Assembly: GCA_016719395.1 (NCBI GenBank)
Contig: JADJZF010000004.1
Coordinates: 186,001 to 250,000 of the forward strand
Length of the DNA: 64,000 bases
Direction of reading: 5' to 3'
Source of the DNA: Candidatus Amarobacter glycogenicus
Lineage (GTDB): Bacteria; Chloroflexota; Dehalococcoidia; Tepidiformales; Tepidiformaceae
In this document: positions 8,538 to 17,738 of the stretch, in pieces
Numbering within the stretch: position 1 is the stretch's first letter
How the letters are laid out: each line of letters starts with the position of its first letter
Notes under the pieces: generated by a model
The model's database searches: none
What the model was told of the DNA's origin: nothing
Seen by the model: only the letters and a program-made list of their open reading frames with translations
Translations under genes and position numbers: made by a program

Positions 8538-10433
8538 ATGGAACAGCTCGCCGATTCCAGCCTCATTGAGCTCGCTCAAGGTGGGGATCAGCATGCCTTC
8601 GCCGAGCTCTACTCCCGCTACTTCGACCCGGTCTATGACTTCGTCGCCCGCATGATGCGGAATCGCGACGAAGCCGCGGACGTTGCCCAGGACTCGTTCC
8701 TCAAGGCGATGAACGCGCTCGGTGGTCTCCAGAAGGGCACCAGCTTTAAAAGCTGGATCTTCACCATCGCGCGCAACACCGCCCTCAACCGGATCGAGAA
8801 GAACTCCCGCACCGGGCCCCTCACCTTCGAAGGCGAGGATGGCGAAGAAGTCGGATTCGACGTCGTCGATACCGACCGCTTCTCCGACCCCGAAGAAGCC
8901 GCCCAGGCGAGCGCGGTCGCTTCGCTTGTCTGGGAAGCCTCCGCCGGGTTGGACCCCAAGCAACTCTCACTGCTCGACCTGCATCTGCGCCAGGGTCTCG
9001 ATAGCGGTGAGATCGCAGACGTCATGGGTGTCACCAGGAACAACGGATACGTGATGCTCAACCGTCTGAAGAAGGCCGTCGAAGAATCGATTGGAGCCTT
9101 CGTGATGTTCAAAGACGGCCGTCAATACTGTGGCGAACTGGATTCCGTCCTTAAGAAGGCGGACATCCAGGGCATGTCGCCCGAAACCCGGAAGGTCGTC
9201 GAACGGCACGTGGCGCTGTGCCCGAACTGCGAAGAACGCAAGAAGAAGCTGGCTCCGCTCGCTGCGTTCGCCGCATTCGGCGCGATCGGTGCGCCCACCG
9301 GCGCGAAGGCCCACATCCTTGAGGGCCTCATGCAGCAGTGGCCCGGCTCGCTCGCCCCCGCCGGGGCCGGTGGCGGGACGTCCCGCCCGAACGACCGCCT
9401 GCGCCCCGCAGGGCCCGCCGACGGCTGGCCGGCAGACGCCGGGCTCGGAGGAAGGACGAAGCTCCTCGTTTCGGCGCTTGCGGCGAGCGCCGCCGTCCTC
9501 GTCGCCCTTCTCGTCATCCCGCAAAGCCCGCTCGCCCTGCTCAAGGACGATCATGGGTCACAACAGGCATTGTTCGTCCCGTCCGAAACCCCGGGACAGC
9601 CCACTGAGAGCCCTTCTGCCGGCCCGGTCACACCCACGCCCGCGCCGTCCGCTACGGAGACGCCGTCCTCTGCCACGCCATCCCCCACGGGCACGGTCGC
9701 CGGCCAGGGCACCACAGTCCCCACCGCCACGCCGACCCGGACGAACACTCCGGCCCCCACCCCGGGTCCCGGCACTCCGACCTTCACGCCCTCGCCATCG
9801 GCGACACCCACAACCGTCCCTACCGTCACGCCAACGGCCACCGTCTGCGTGCCGCTTCTCGTTCCAGGTGCCACCTCGGTCTCCGTCGCCCCGGGTGGTA
9901 CGGGTTCCTTCCAGGTGGTGAACGAAACGCCCTGCTCTGCGACATTCTCGGCCACGAAGACGGGCTTCGGAGCCGCCTGGCTGACGGTCTCCGGCGCCGG
10001 CACAATCGGGCCGAACGCTTCGGCTTCGGTCACCGTCTCGGTGAACAACGCCCTGGTCCCGGCCCAACCGGGCAGCTACTCCGGGACCGTCCTCGTCGTC
10101 TGGGGCAGCAACTCCTTCACCGTGACGGTGACCACGGAGCGCACCGGCACCGCGCCGGTGATCAGCAGCGCCACGGGTACGTGTGGGACCGGCACCAGTT
10201 CCTGGAGCGTCACCGCCAGCGACGATGGTTCTGTCGTTTCAGTCGAAGTGCGCTACAACGACAGCGATGGGACGCCGCGAACCGTCTTCATGGACAATGC
10301 CGGCGGCAACGCCTGGCACGGGACCATCGCCAACAATGGAAAGAACGGCACCGACTACCGCGCCATCGCCATCGACAACGCAGGCCTCCAGGCGACACTC
10401 TCGTTCACTCCCGGACCATCCTGCTTCTCGTAA
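8538..10433 (+). CDS. ECF-type sigma factor fused to zinc anti-sigma-like motif, membrane helix and ectodomain
   Basis: A 631-residue multidomain protein. Residues ~15-90 are sigma region 2 (ELYSRYFDPVYDFVARMM, then KGTSFKSWIFTIARN); ~130-185 are sigma region 4 with its helix-turn-helix (GEIADVMGVTRNNGYVMLNR). Then H224-x3-C228-x2-C231 (RHVALCPNC) matches the H-x3-C-x2-C motif of zinc-binding anti-sigma domains. A single membrane helix follows at ~309-328, a Thr/Pro-rich stalk at ~345-440, and a secreted beta-rich part from ~445 with BACON/Ig-like character. Thus the sigma factor may be held at the membrane by its own anti-sigma segment and sense extracytoplasmic cues. No separate anti-sigma gene is adjacent. 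Start ATG 8538 follows GGTAGAGGAGTGGC. Confidence 0.82.
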   Translation: MEQLADSSLIELAQGGDQHAFAELYSRYFDPVYDFVARMMRNRDEAADVAQDSFLKAMNALGGLQKGTSFKSWIFTIARNTALNRIEKNSRTGPLTFEGEDGEEVGFDVVDTDRFSDPEEAAQASAVASLVWEASAGLDPKQLSLLDLHLRQGLDSGEIADVMGVTRNNGYVMLNRLKKAVEESIGAFVMFKDGRQYCGELDSVLKKADIQGMSPETRKVVERHVALCPNCEERKKKLAPLAAFAAFGAIGAPTGAKAHILEGLMQQWPGSLAPAGAGGGTSRPNDRLRPAGPADGWPADAGLGGRTKLLVSALAASAAVLVALLVIPQSPLALLKDDHGSQQALFVPSETPGQPTESPSAGPVTPTPAPSATETPSSATPSPTGTVAGQGTTVPTATPTRTNTPAPTPGPGTPTFTPSPSATPTTVPTVTPTATVCVPLLVPGATSVSVAPGGTGSFQVVNETPCSATFSATKTGFGAAWLTVSGAGTIGPNASASVTVSVNNALVPAQPGSYSGTVLVVWGSNSFTVTVTTERTGTAPVISSATGTCGTGTSSWSVTASDDGSVVSVEVRYNDSDGTPRTVFMDNAGGNAWHGTIANNGKNGTDYRAIAIDNAGLQATLSFTPGPSCFS

Positions 10434-10511
10434 GACCCCTCTTCGTGGTAATCCGCCAGTGACTTCGGTAGACTGCGCGGCATCACGAAGAATTGCCCCG
10501 GAGTGACCACC

Positions 10512-10946
10512 ATGCCCGATTTCCCTTCTGTCGAGTGGTTCAAGCAAGCCGCCGACCTCCTAAACAAGTCCGATAGCTTCAAGCGTCTTGGCACCTGCGA
10601 TACCCAGATGGGCATCCAGGTTGGCGACCGCTACTTCGAACTCGATTTCGAAGCGTTCGAACTCGCCCACGTCACGGAAGTCGATGCCGCCCGCATGGAC
10701 GAGCTCGACTTCTACCTCGTCCAGTCGCCCGATGCCTGGCGCGCGATGCTCGACGACATCAGGGCGAACGGCCTCGCCACACACGAGTACACGCTCAACT
10801 CGCTCGACCTCCGCTCCGATACCGAGTTCGCCCTCGGCAAGGACTACAACAGGCGCGACGCCTTCTACCGCTTCAACCAGACGTTCCAGGACTACTTCGA
10901 CCTCACTGCGAAACTGAAGACCACCTACCCGGCCGGCGTCGCCTAG
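10512..10946 (+). CDS. SCP2-like (sterol carrier protein-type) small protein
   Basis: A 144-residue soluble protein with the look of an SCP2 lipid-binding domain: a mixed alpha/beta chain with GIQVGDRYFELDFEAFELAHV forming the central strands (VGDRYFELDFEAFE). No catalytic residues or signal peptide. SCP2-type proteins bind hydrophobic ligands such as fatty acyl groups and sometimes serve as accessory domains. ATG 10512 is chosen over GTG 10503 because GGAG at 10500-10503 gives eight-base spacing. It sits about 80 bases downstream of the sigma-factor gene and in the same direction. The family call is tentative; otherwise treat as hypothetical. Confidence 0.5.
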   Translation: MPDFPSVEWFKQAADLLNKSDSFKRLGTCDTQMGIQVGDRYFELDFEAFELAHVTEVDAARMDELDFYLVQSPDAWRAMLDDIRANGLATHEYTLNSLDLRSDTEFALGKDYNRRDAFYRFNQTFQDYFDLTAKLKTTYPAGVA

Positions 10947-11041
10947 CAAGTCCTCGCCAGGCTCCGGCACATCGGGCCACCCACCGGCCGTTCCCTCCAC
11001 CGCGCCGTCCGGTGCCCCCACCCGCGGTATACAATCCCTGC

Positions 11042-12109
11042 ATGCCGGAAAGACCCGTCGTGCTGGAACTTCTCGGACGCGAAGTCCAGGTCACCAACCC
11101 CGGCAAGGTGTTCTTCCCTGCGGCCGGGTACACCAAGCTCGATATCGTGAACTACTTCCTCGCCGTCGCCGAAGGTGCCCTCGTCGGCGTCCGCAATCGG
11201 CCGATGGTCCTCAAGCGCTTCGTCAATGGCGCCGGAGAAGCGCCGTTCTTTCAGAAGCGCGCCCCTGCGAACCTCCCACCCGGCATCGAGACCGCCCACG
11301 TGACTTTCCCCAGCGGCCGCTCCGCTGACCTGTGCGTCATCGACGACGTTGCCGACCTCGCCTGGGTCATCAATCTGGGCTGCCTCGACCTGAATCCATG
11401 GCACGTCCGAGCGAACGATGTCGACCACCCGGATGAGTGGCGTATCGACCTCGACCCCACGCCAGAAGCGACCTTCCACGATGTCCGGACGCTCGCCATG
11501 CACTGCAAAGATGTGCTCGAAGAGTTGGGATACACGGGCTACCCGAAGACCAGCGGCAGCCGCGGAATCCACATCAACATCCGCATCGAACCGAAGTGGA
11601 CGTTCACCGAGGTCCGCCGCTGCGCTCTCGCCTTCGGCCGGGAGGTCGAGCGGCGGGTGCCCTCCCTCGCCACCACCGCCTGGTGGAAGGAAGAGCGCCA
11701 CGGTGTGTTCATCGATTACAACCAGAATGCCCGCGACCGAACCGTCGCCTCCGCCTACTCCGTCCGCCCCACGCCAAACGCCCAGGTCAGCTGCCCGCTC
11801 GAATGGGACGAAGTGCCGCGCGTGGAGCTCGCCGATTTCACCATCGAGACGGTGCCGAAGCGCTACGCCGAAATCGGCGACCCCGGCGCGAACATCGACG
11901 CCAGGGCGCATTCACTGGAGCCACTTCTCCAGCTCATCGAGAAACACGAAGCCGAAGGACTCGGCGATGCTCCCTACCCGCCCCACTACCCCAAGGCCGA
12001 AGGCGAACCGATGCGCGTCCAGCCCAGCAAAGCGCGCGCCAAACGCGCCGGCACCGACGGCGCGCAGGGCAGCCGCTACCGCCGCCCAGGAAAAGGCGAA
12101 ACGCCGTGA
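11042..12109 (+). CDS. LigD-type DNA polymerase/primase domain protein
   Basis: A 355-residue protein matching the stand-alone polymerase domain of bacterial LigD (archaeo-eukaryotic primase superfamily). Typical blocks: VTNPGKVFFPAAGYTK near the start, RIDLDPTPEATFHDV near 145, holding the catalytic aspartates of the D-x-D motif, and KTSGSRGIHINIRI near 180. These enzymes extend ends and fill gaps in non-homologous end joining or in Ku-independent repair, often adding ribonucleotides. The C-terminus ends in a basic Lys/Arg-rich tail. The ligase partner is probably the separate gene at 14863-15879. No Ku gene is visible. ATG 11042 was chosen because homology begins there. Confidence 0.85.
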   Translation: MPERPVVLELLGREVQVTNPGKVFFPAAGYTKLDIVNYFLAVAEGALVGVRNRPMVLKRFVNGAGEAPFFQKRAPANLPPGIETAHVTFPSGRSADLCVIDDVADLAWVINLGCLDLNPWHVRANDVDHPDEWRIDLDPTPEATFHDVRTLAMHCKDVLEELGYTGYPKTSGSRGIHINIRIEPKWTFTEVRRCALAFGREVERRVPSLATTAWWKEERHGVFIDYNQNARDRTVASAYSVRPTPNAQVSCPLEWDEVPRVELADFTIETVPKRYAEIGDPGANIDARAHSLEPLLQLIEKHEAEGLGDAPYPPHYPKAEGEPMRVQPSKARAKRAGTDGAQGSRYRRPGKGETP

Positions 12110-12870
12110 AGCCCCAGCCACCCGAGCCAGGAACCGCGAGCGCAAGCGACCGGCCACCCACCCCTCCAGCGAAGCGCCGAGGGGCTGTGCCCAGCCACCC
12201 TGCAGGAACCGCGAGGCGCGAGCGCCGGCCCCTCACCCTCCAGCGCAGCGTACGGGGCCGGCAAGCCCCGGCGATCCCCCAGGCTCCGTTGAGCGCAAGC
12301 GACCGGCCCCGCCCCTCAGCAAGCCCCGAGGCCGTCAAGCCAGGCGCCGGCCTCACTCCGAGGTCGTCCTTGCTCGTCAGCGTGAACGAATGGCTCCTTC
12401 CACTGCCGCCTCGTCCACACGCGTGCGAACCTGATGAGGCCAGACACCTCTATTGATCCGCGAGGCGGCGGCCACGTGTTGCCAGGCCTTGAGGTCGGCT
12501 ACACCCGCCCTCTTGTTACGCCAACCACGTGCACGTTCGTGGCCGCCGCCGACCCCGGAGGCCCAGGTGCTGAGCGACCTTGGCGATGCCTGCTCAACCC
12601 CCCGTGCCCTACGAGACGGCGGGCCTTCGCCGACCAGTTGGCGTCGCCGCTGGTCCCATCACGGGAGATCGCGGTGTTGACGAAACCGGATTCGGCGGTC
12701 GCCGGAGCCATCCTCTACACATTGCCGAACAGGGGCCACCGCTGACGGGTAACACGCCCAGAGTCTACGGCACGGCTCAAGGCGCCGTCCTCCGAACCGT
12801 AAGGGAGGATAGCCGGCTGCTTGCGATCGAGGCTCCAACGAGCGCCCCGACTCTACCCCGGCCTGTTCCC
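12110..12870. other. Gene-poor stretch with GC-rich imperfect repeats
   Basis: No convincing gene was found in these 761 bases. The left third (12130-12340) holds about three imperfect units built on GAGCGCAAGCGACCGGCC followed by CCTCCAGCGCAGCG and a GGGGCC block. One unit can fold into a hairpin with an 8-bp CCGGCCCC/GGGGCCGG stem (12225-12232 with 12254-12261). The right part (12430-12870) shows weak coding-like composition on both strands with no recognisable domain; it may be remnant DNA. The repeats may act as 3'-end structures for the polymerase gene, but that is a guess. Confidence 0.4.
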
Positions 12871-13140
12871 TCAGCCGCCCACCACCACGTTCCACTCCCG
12901 CACCCGCCAACCCGTCACCAGCCCACTGCTGACGTACGGGTCCACCGTCACGAACGCCTCCGCTGCTTCCCGCGTCCGAAAGACAATCGCTGCGCCGTCG
13001 AGCGGGTCAGTGTACGCCCCGGCCATCACCAGATAGCCTTCCTTCAGGCTTTCCTGGAGCAGCCCCAGGTGCTCGTCGCGATACGGCGCCCTCCGTTCGA
13101 GCGCGTTCTCGCCGTAGTCGTAGAAGAGGATGTACATCAT
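12871..13140 (-). CDS. YCII-domain protein
   Basis: An 89-residue protein of the YciI/YCII family, a small ferredoxin-like alpha/beta fold that usually forms dimers. Family features: MMYILFYDYGENALERRAPYR with the R-x2-H type region (APYRDEHLGLLQE), then GYLVMAGAYTDPLDGAAIVF and the DPYVSSGLV stretch. In characterised relatives a conserved His-Asp pair forms a putative active site; H24 and D69-like positions are present. The cellular role of the family is mostly unknown, sometimes linked to chlorinated-compound or stress metabolism. It is a single gene, divergent from the dienelactone hydrolase gene with ~125 bases between them. Confidence 0.82.
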   Translation of the reverse strand: MMYILFYDYGENALERRAPYRDEHLGLLQESLKEGYLVMAGAYTDPLDGAAIVFRTREAAEAFVTVDPYVSSGLVTGWRVREWNVVVGG

Positions 13141-13266
13141 CGTGAAGATCCGACCATAAGGACTGAGATCCGAGTCTACACGTGTGCCAACTGCACTTGG
13201 TCGTCTCGGCCCATACCGTCACACTCTCGACCTCACACCTCACACCTCAACTCCCCGGAGTCCCCC

Positions 13267-13842
13267 ATGGCCGAAATCATCCTCTTCCACCACGTCCAGG
13301 GCCTCACGCCGGGCGTCGCGGCGTTCGCTGACGAACTCCGCCGGGCCGGACACACCGTCCACACTCCGGACCTCTTTGAAGGCCGCACCTTTCCCTCCAT
13401 CGACGATGGCATGGCTTTCGCTCGCGAGGTCGGATTCGGCGAAATCCTCGAACGCGGCACCCGCGCCGCCGAGGCGTTCCCGGCGAGCGTCGTCTACGCA
13501 GGCTTTTCGATGGGCGTCATGCCGGCCCAGAAACTGGCCCAAACGCGGCCCGGTGCGCGAGGCGCACTCTTCTTCCACGCTTGCATCCCCGTCGCGGAGT
13601 TCGGCGAATGGCCCGCGGGCGTCCCCGTCCAAATCCACGCCATGGAAGCTGACCCATTCTTCGCCGAAGAAGGCGGCGACATCGATGCCGCCCGCGAGCT
13701 CGTCGCCTCCGCCGCCAACGCCGAGCTCTTCCTCTACCCCGGCGACCAGCACCTCTTCACCGATTCCAGTCTCAAAGCCTACGACCCGGCGGCATCAGGC
13801 CTGCTGATCCAGCGCGTCCTCACCTTCCTAGCGCAGGTGTGA
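13267..13842 (+). CDS. Dienelactone hydrolase-family alpha/beta hydrolase
   Basis: A 191-residue alpha/beta hydrolase. IILFHHVQGLTPGVAAFAD carries the N-terminal strand and oxyanion region; the nucleophile elbow is AGFSMG near residue 82, with serine in place of the cysteine usual in true dienelactone hydrolases; PGDQHLFTD near 160 supplies the catalytic histidine, and an acidic residue lies in the preceding strand (MEADPFF). Length fits small DLH-family members. It probably cleaves a small ester or lactone. ATG 13267 is preceded by weakly purine-rich sequence only. It converges on the RIO1-type kinase gene. Confidence 0.82.
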   Translation: MAEIILFHHVQGLTPGVAAFADELRRAGHTVHTPDLFEGRTFPSIDDGMAFAREVGFGEILERGTRAAEAFPASVVYAGFSMGVMPAQKLAQTRPGARGALFFHACIPVAEFGEWPAGVPVQIHAMEADPFFAEEGGDIDAARELVASAANAELFLYPGDQHLFTDSSLKAYDPAASGLLIQRVLTFLAQV

Positions 13843-13869
13843 TCTTCAGCCCTCGGGGAACGGCATCGC

Positions 13870-14660
13870 TCACACCTCCCCGTATTTCCAGAGGTTCCAC
13901 AGATTCCTCGCCATCCGTTCGGGCTCTCTCTCCAGCCCCGCCCGCCGCCGCTGGAAGAACTCCACCACATTGGAGATGTCCCGCTGGAGCAGGTCCCTCG
14001 CGCTGCTGTTCTTGCGCGGGTCGACCGCCTGCGGGAAGTCGATGATCCGCACCTGCCCTTCGTGGTAGAGCATGTTGAACGCCGAAAGGTCGCCATGCAC
14101 CACGTTCTCCCGGACCATCAGCTCGATGTTCCACAGGATGCGTTCGAGCACCTTCTCCGCCTCGCCGTCGCGAACCTCGCGTATTGCAATTGTGGAGAGT
14201 CACCGTCCTCGTCGCCCACGAACTCCATGAGGATCGCTTTCTCCGTGCAGGCGAACGGCGCAGGCACATCGGCGCCCGCGTAATGCAGCGCGCTCAGCAC
14301 CTCGAACTCGTGCTCGACCCAGAACGCGAGCTGCGCCTCCCGGCCGAACTCCAGAGCGGTTCTTTATCGCACGCTGCACCTGGCCGGGACCGAACTGGCG
14401 GCCCTCTTCATAGACCGGGAGCGCTGGAACGAGCGGTGATTGGCGGAGTGGTAGACCTTCGCCGCCGCGAACTCCACCCCCAGCGACGGGTCTGCCCGGC
14501 ACCGGTACACCGTCGCCTCCTTCCCGCTCTTGATGACGTTCAGGACCTCACTGACCAGCGCCTCATCCAGGAACTCCTGGATCGCGCGCATGTCGGCGGC
14601 ATCGGTTTCGCGGCTGGCGAACCGCGCCTCAGATTCAGGTTGGGACAAGCGGGACTCCAT
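13870..14660 (-). pseudogene. RIO1-family serine kinase, three frameshifts
   Basis: Reassembling pieces from all three frames gives a complete RIO1-type atypical protein kinase. From ATG 14660: EVLNVIKSGKEATVYRCRA (glycine-rich/ATP loop), AAKVYHSANHRSFQR (lysine strand), then in a second frame VYEEGRQFGPGQVQRAIKNR, then in a third frame VLSALHYAGADVPAPFACTE and ILMEFVGDEDG, and finally ENVVHGDLSAFNML (catalytic Asp) and RIIDFPQAVD (metal Asp), ending at 13870. Joins fall near 14430, 14330 and 14180. All catalytic motifs survive, so the breaks may be assembly indels rather than decay. RIO1 kinases assist small-subunit ribosome maturation in archaea and eukaryotes; the bacterial role is unclear. 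Confidence 0.72.
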
Positions 14661-14862
14661 CGGGAAAGCGCATCCCTCCGCAAAGGGACACAGGAAAGCC
14701 GCCTCGATCAGGCGGCTGGTTCCGATGGTGCGGACGCGGAAAGCGAAGCTAGCGGAAGCCGTGCGGGAGGCGCGTGGTTGCCGTGGAAACAGTCGTCGCA
14801 CTCATCTGTCAGACACCCTCCCGGTTTGTTGCCGCCACTATCCGCGATCCCCGCATCCGCGG

Positions 14863-15879
14863 TCAATCCTCTTCGAACACCCGCATCAGCTCGTACGGTA
14901 CCGCCGCCTCGAACTGGTCGAACCGGCAATCCTCCGGCGGCTTGTCGTGCCGCCACCGCTTGAACGTCGCCGCATGGCGGAACCGCAGCCCCTGCAGGTA
15001 GTCGAAGCTCACCTCGCACACCAGCTCCGGCCGGATCCGCATCCAGCTCACGTCCTTCCCGCTCGTCCAGCGGCTTGGCGCGCCCGGCGTCCGGCCCGTC
15101 CCGAAGCTCTCTCCCTCGTCTTCCGTCAGGTACGGTGCGAGGAACGCCACCAGGTCCCGCTTCTCCTGCGCGCTGAAGCTGCTCGTGTGCCCGACGTGGT
15201 GGAACACTCCGTCCTCGCCGTACAGCCCGAGCAGCAGCGACCCGACCGATTTGCCCTCTTCGCCCTTGTTCCAGCGGAACCCGCCGACCACGCAGTCCGC
15301 CGTCCGCAGGTGCTTGATCTTCGCCATCGCGCGCTTGCCCGGCTGGTACGCATCGCTCGTCCGCTTCGCGATCACCCCATCGAACCCGGCGCCCTCGAAC
15401 CGTTCGAACCAGTCGCGCGCGGTCTCTGCGCTATCGGTGCACGGCGTCAGGTAGGCCGGCGGCTTCGCCCGTTCAGAAGGCGCGCTCCAAACGCGCCCGC
15501 CGCTCTCCGAACGGCGTCTTCATCAGGTCATCGCCGCCCTCCGAAAGCATGTCGAAGGCCACGAACGCCGCCGGCGTCTGCTGCGAAAGCATCTTCACCC
15601 GCGATTCAGCCGGGTGCAGCCGCAACTGCAGCGTCTCGAACTCCAGCCCCTTCGCACCCATGATGACGACTTCGCCATCGAGCACTGCTGGCCCCGGCAG
15701 ACCTGCCCGGAGCCCTTCGACCAGCTCGGGAAGTATCGTCCCAGCGGCTTCAGGTCCCGCGACTGCAGGTAGGGCGCGCCCTCGCCATCGAAGAAGACGA
15801 TGCAGCGGAACCCGTCCCACTTCGGCTCGTACAGCCAGCCCGGCCCATCGGGGATGGCCTCGGTGAGCTTCGCCAGCAT
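14863..15879 (-). pseudogene. ATP-dependent DNA ligase (LigD/LigC type), two frameshifts
   Basis: From ATG 15879 the protein begins MLAKLTEAIPDGPGW and reaches the catalytic-lysine motif EPKWDGFR (K of K-x-D-G). The frame shifts near 15730 (to ...ELVEGLRAGLPGPAVLDGE, whose DGE is ligase motif III) and again near 15470, where the C-terminal OB-fold part continues (GVIAKR-like start, then KHLRTADCVVGGFRWNKG) to the stop at 14863. Total about 340 residues, as expected for the ligase domain of LigD or a stand-alone LigC. It seals nicks in end joining or base repair. Together with the polymerase gene at 11042 it looks like a LigD split in two genes. The breaks may be assembly indels. Confidence 0.72.
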
Positions 15880-16282
15880 GGGCGGGATGGGCGGGGGATT
15901 TTGGAGTCGGGATTTTGGATTTTGGATTCAGGCACGTGGGGATTGTCGAATGGAGGTTTGGGATTGTCGATGCAGGGTGGTGAGCCGACCTTTCCGGCCT
16001 CTTCCACAACACTTTTTCCGGGGCGCAGAAGTTGTTGCAAGTCGTTCGCCCGAACCTGAAGGGTGAACTACTTGTGGGCGGAAGTTGTTCGGAAGTTGTC
16101 AACTCGTTCAGCGAGCGTGCCGGGGCGATGAAGCGCGCGAGCAGACCTGAGGCGATGCTGGCGGCTCCGCGGGTGCCGGCACAGAGCGCAGCGGCAAGCA
16201 ATGGCCACGGACGAGGGAGAAGCGCGGACATGGCCGGAGCGTGCGGCATCGGGAGGGCGAAGTCCGATAGACGGATGTCGTT
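15880..16282. other. Intergenic stretch, mostly repeat
   Basis: About 400 bases upstream of the ligase start with no credible gene. It contains one copy of a dispersed GGATTTTGGATT-type repeat (15911-15970) and further short GAAGTTGTT repeats at about 16028-16100. Promoter elements for the ligase gene must lie here but none stands out. Confidence 0.45.
15911..15970. repeat. Dispersed repeat, copy A
   Basis: Runs of GATTTTGGATTTTGGATTCA followed by GGCACG and GGGATTGTCGA units. Related copies lie at 16779-16839 and 19078-19144; a diverged copy is near 19650-19695. The copies lie only in the 15.9-19.7 kb stretch, each between genes. Confidence 0.6.
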
Positions 16283-16703
16283 TTATGGCGACAGCCTGAG
16301 ACGGATTTCCGCCGGTGAGCCGGCGGTTACGAACTGCACGAGCAACGTCTTTGGCGTTTTCCCGTTCGGGATGTTCGCCTCGACGGAGGTTTGCGGACCG
16401 TCCACGGTGGCGTAATTACCCGCGCCCCCCACGACGAGTTCGACGCCGTCGCCGAAGACTCGGGGCTTCGCCGCCGGGCCGGTGTTCCACGTGCCATCGA
16501 CGAGGACCCGAATCGTGGCGAACTGGTTCGTGCTGTCATCGACCGTCCGCTCCTGGCGCGTGACGGACAGGACGCGCACGCCCGAGTCGTTCTCCAGGCG
16601 CCAATCGATTGGAGTGATGCCCGATGCTGGTTTTGGGATCACAGGCGACGAGCGTGCTGATAAAGAACGCTCCGACAGCTGAGAGTGCCAGGGTCCGCTT
16701 CAT
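16283..16703 (-). pseudogene. Putative lipoprotein, frame-disrupted near 16640
   Basis: From ATG 16703 the sequence reads MKRTLALSAVGAFFISTLVAC, a clear lipoprotein signal peptide with lipobox LVAC. After that the coding sense continues in another frame (ITPIDWRLENDSGVRVLSV onward) to TAA at 16283, giving about 140 residues in all. The mature part is beta-rich, with a segment VLVDGTWNTGPAAKPRVFGD and no recognised domain. It is the last gene of the minus-strand run 18.9-16.3 kb of LuxR regulator plus exported proteins. A second possibility is a separate GTG start at 16642, but then the protein would lack an export signal. Confidence 0.5.
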
Positions 16704-16778
16704 GGTGGCAGTTTAGCTCGAACATTCGGGTTGGGCTTCGCCATCATCGGCTCGATGGGGGCGGGGACTTAGGGTCGG

Positions 16779-16839
16779 GGATTTGGATTTTGGATTCGGC
16801 CACGACGGAATTGTCGAGCGCCCACTCAGGGATGTCGAC
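16779..16839. repeat. Dispersed repeat, copy B
   Basis: Second copy of the GATTTGGATTTTGGATTCGG repeat with a following GGAATTGTCGAG block; lies between the lipoprotein and the anchored-protein gene. Confidence 0.55.
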
Positions 16840-16959
16840 TTGCTGCTACCTCTCCCGGCGTCGTCCGGGAAGGGAGTGACCCCGCGGTGCTCCGAGGGGC
16901 CACCATAATCACGCGTGCGCGGGCGGCCACATTATCCGACTTGACGGTACGCCGACGGG

Positions 16960-17727
16960 TCAAGGAGTGCGCCGTTCGGCCTCGTTCTTTTCGTGGAACG
17001 TGGATTCAAGCGCGGCGAACTCGAGTGTCACGCCCACGACCGTGTAGTCGAACGTACCGACGTATTGTTCGTACCGTAGGAACTCCAACGGGGGTGAGCC
17101 CTGGTGGCGGTGGTCATATGTCGCAATCTGAGCTGGTTTTGCGTCAGTCGTGGCGAACCAGATTGCCACAGTGGGTGGCCCGCCAGCGGGTTCGCCTCCA
17201 GGGAATGTCCGGCCCGGCTGCGGGTCGAGCATGAAGAGGAGCACGAGACGACCGTCCGTCCGGTCCGCGACCATCGAGAGACGAGGATTGCGGCCCCTGA
17301 GGTCGTAGCCAATGGCCTCGCGAAGCTCCTCGCGCGTGAGGCCTGCTCCCTCGTAGAAGTTGGGTGCGAAGAACTCAAGGACCGTCCCCTTGGGGATTTC
17401 GCGCCTTGCACACTCGTCGACGCTTCGGACGATGATTGATTCACAAGTCGCTGGGTTCCAGGCGAAGAAACTCAGCACTCCATCGATGTTCGCTTGCTCG
17501 ACGGCGTCGACGAATCGCTGGAGATTGGAGTCGTGCGCCGCCACCGCGCGCCTACCCTCTTCGATCATCGGAGCGTCGCGTAGGGCGGCTGGGGTGGGGG
17601 TCGGGGGCTCAGAACTCGGTTCGAAGTCCGCCATAGTCGTAGCCCAGGCAACGACGCCCACGGCCGCCACTGCCACGAGCCCCAGCGCGAGGCCGCGCCG
17701 TCCTGATGAATTAGCCCAATTCCTCAT
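16960..17727 (-). CDS. Membrane-anchored exported protein, hypothetical (255 aa)
   Basis: From ATG 17727 (AGGAG 8 bases upstream) the protein has one N-terminal membrane helix (GLALGLVAVAAVGVVAWA) and then a ~225-residue extracytoplasmic part. PEPTPTPAALRD-type linker is followed by a helical segment and SFFAWNPATC, IVRSVDECARREIP with two cysteines, and a beta-rich C-terminus. Part of it (residues ~70-130) is faintly like an NTF2/SnoaL-type fold, but I do not recognise a family with confidence. It begins 11 bases after the M23-like gene ends, so they share a transcript. The third gene of the locus that starts with the LuxR-type regulator at 18916. Confidence 0.65.
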   Translation of the reverse strand: MRNWANSSGRRGLALGLVAVAAVGVVAWATTMADFEPSSEPPTPTPAALRDAPMIEEGRRAVAAHDSNLQRFVDAVEQANIDGVLSFFAWNPATCESIIVRSVDECARREIPKGTVLEFFAPNFYEGAGLTREELREAIGYDLRGRNPRLSMVADRTDGRLVLLFMLDPQPGRTFPGGEPAGGPPTVAIWFATTDAKPAQIATYDHRHQGSPPLEFLRYEQYVGTFDYTVVGVTLEFAALESTFHEKNEAERRTP

Positions 17728-17738
17728 CTTCTTCACTC

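Noticed and set aside
12434..12745. Open frame of about 103 codons on the plus strand in the gene-poor stretch
   Set aside because: Low-complexity composition with no domain, no start signal and overlap with equally long frames on the other strand; treated as non-coding.
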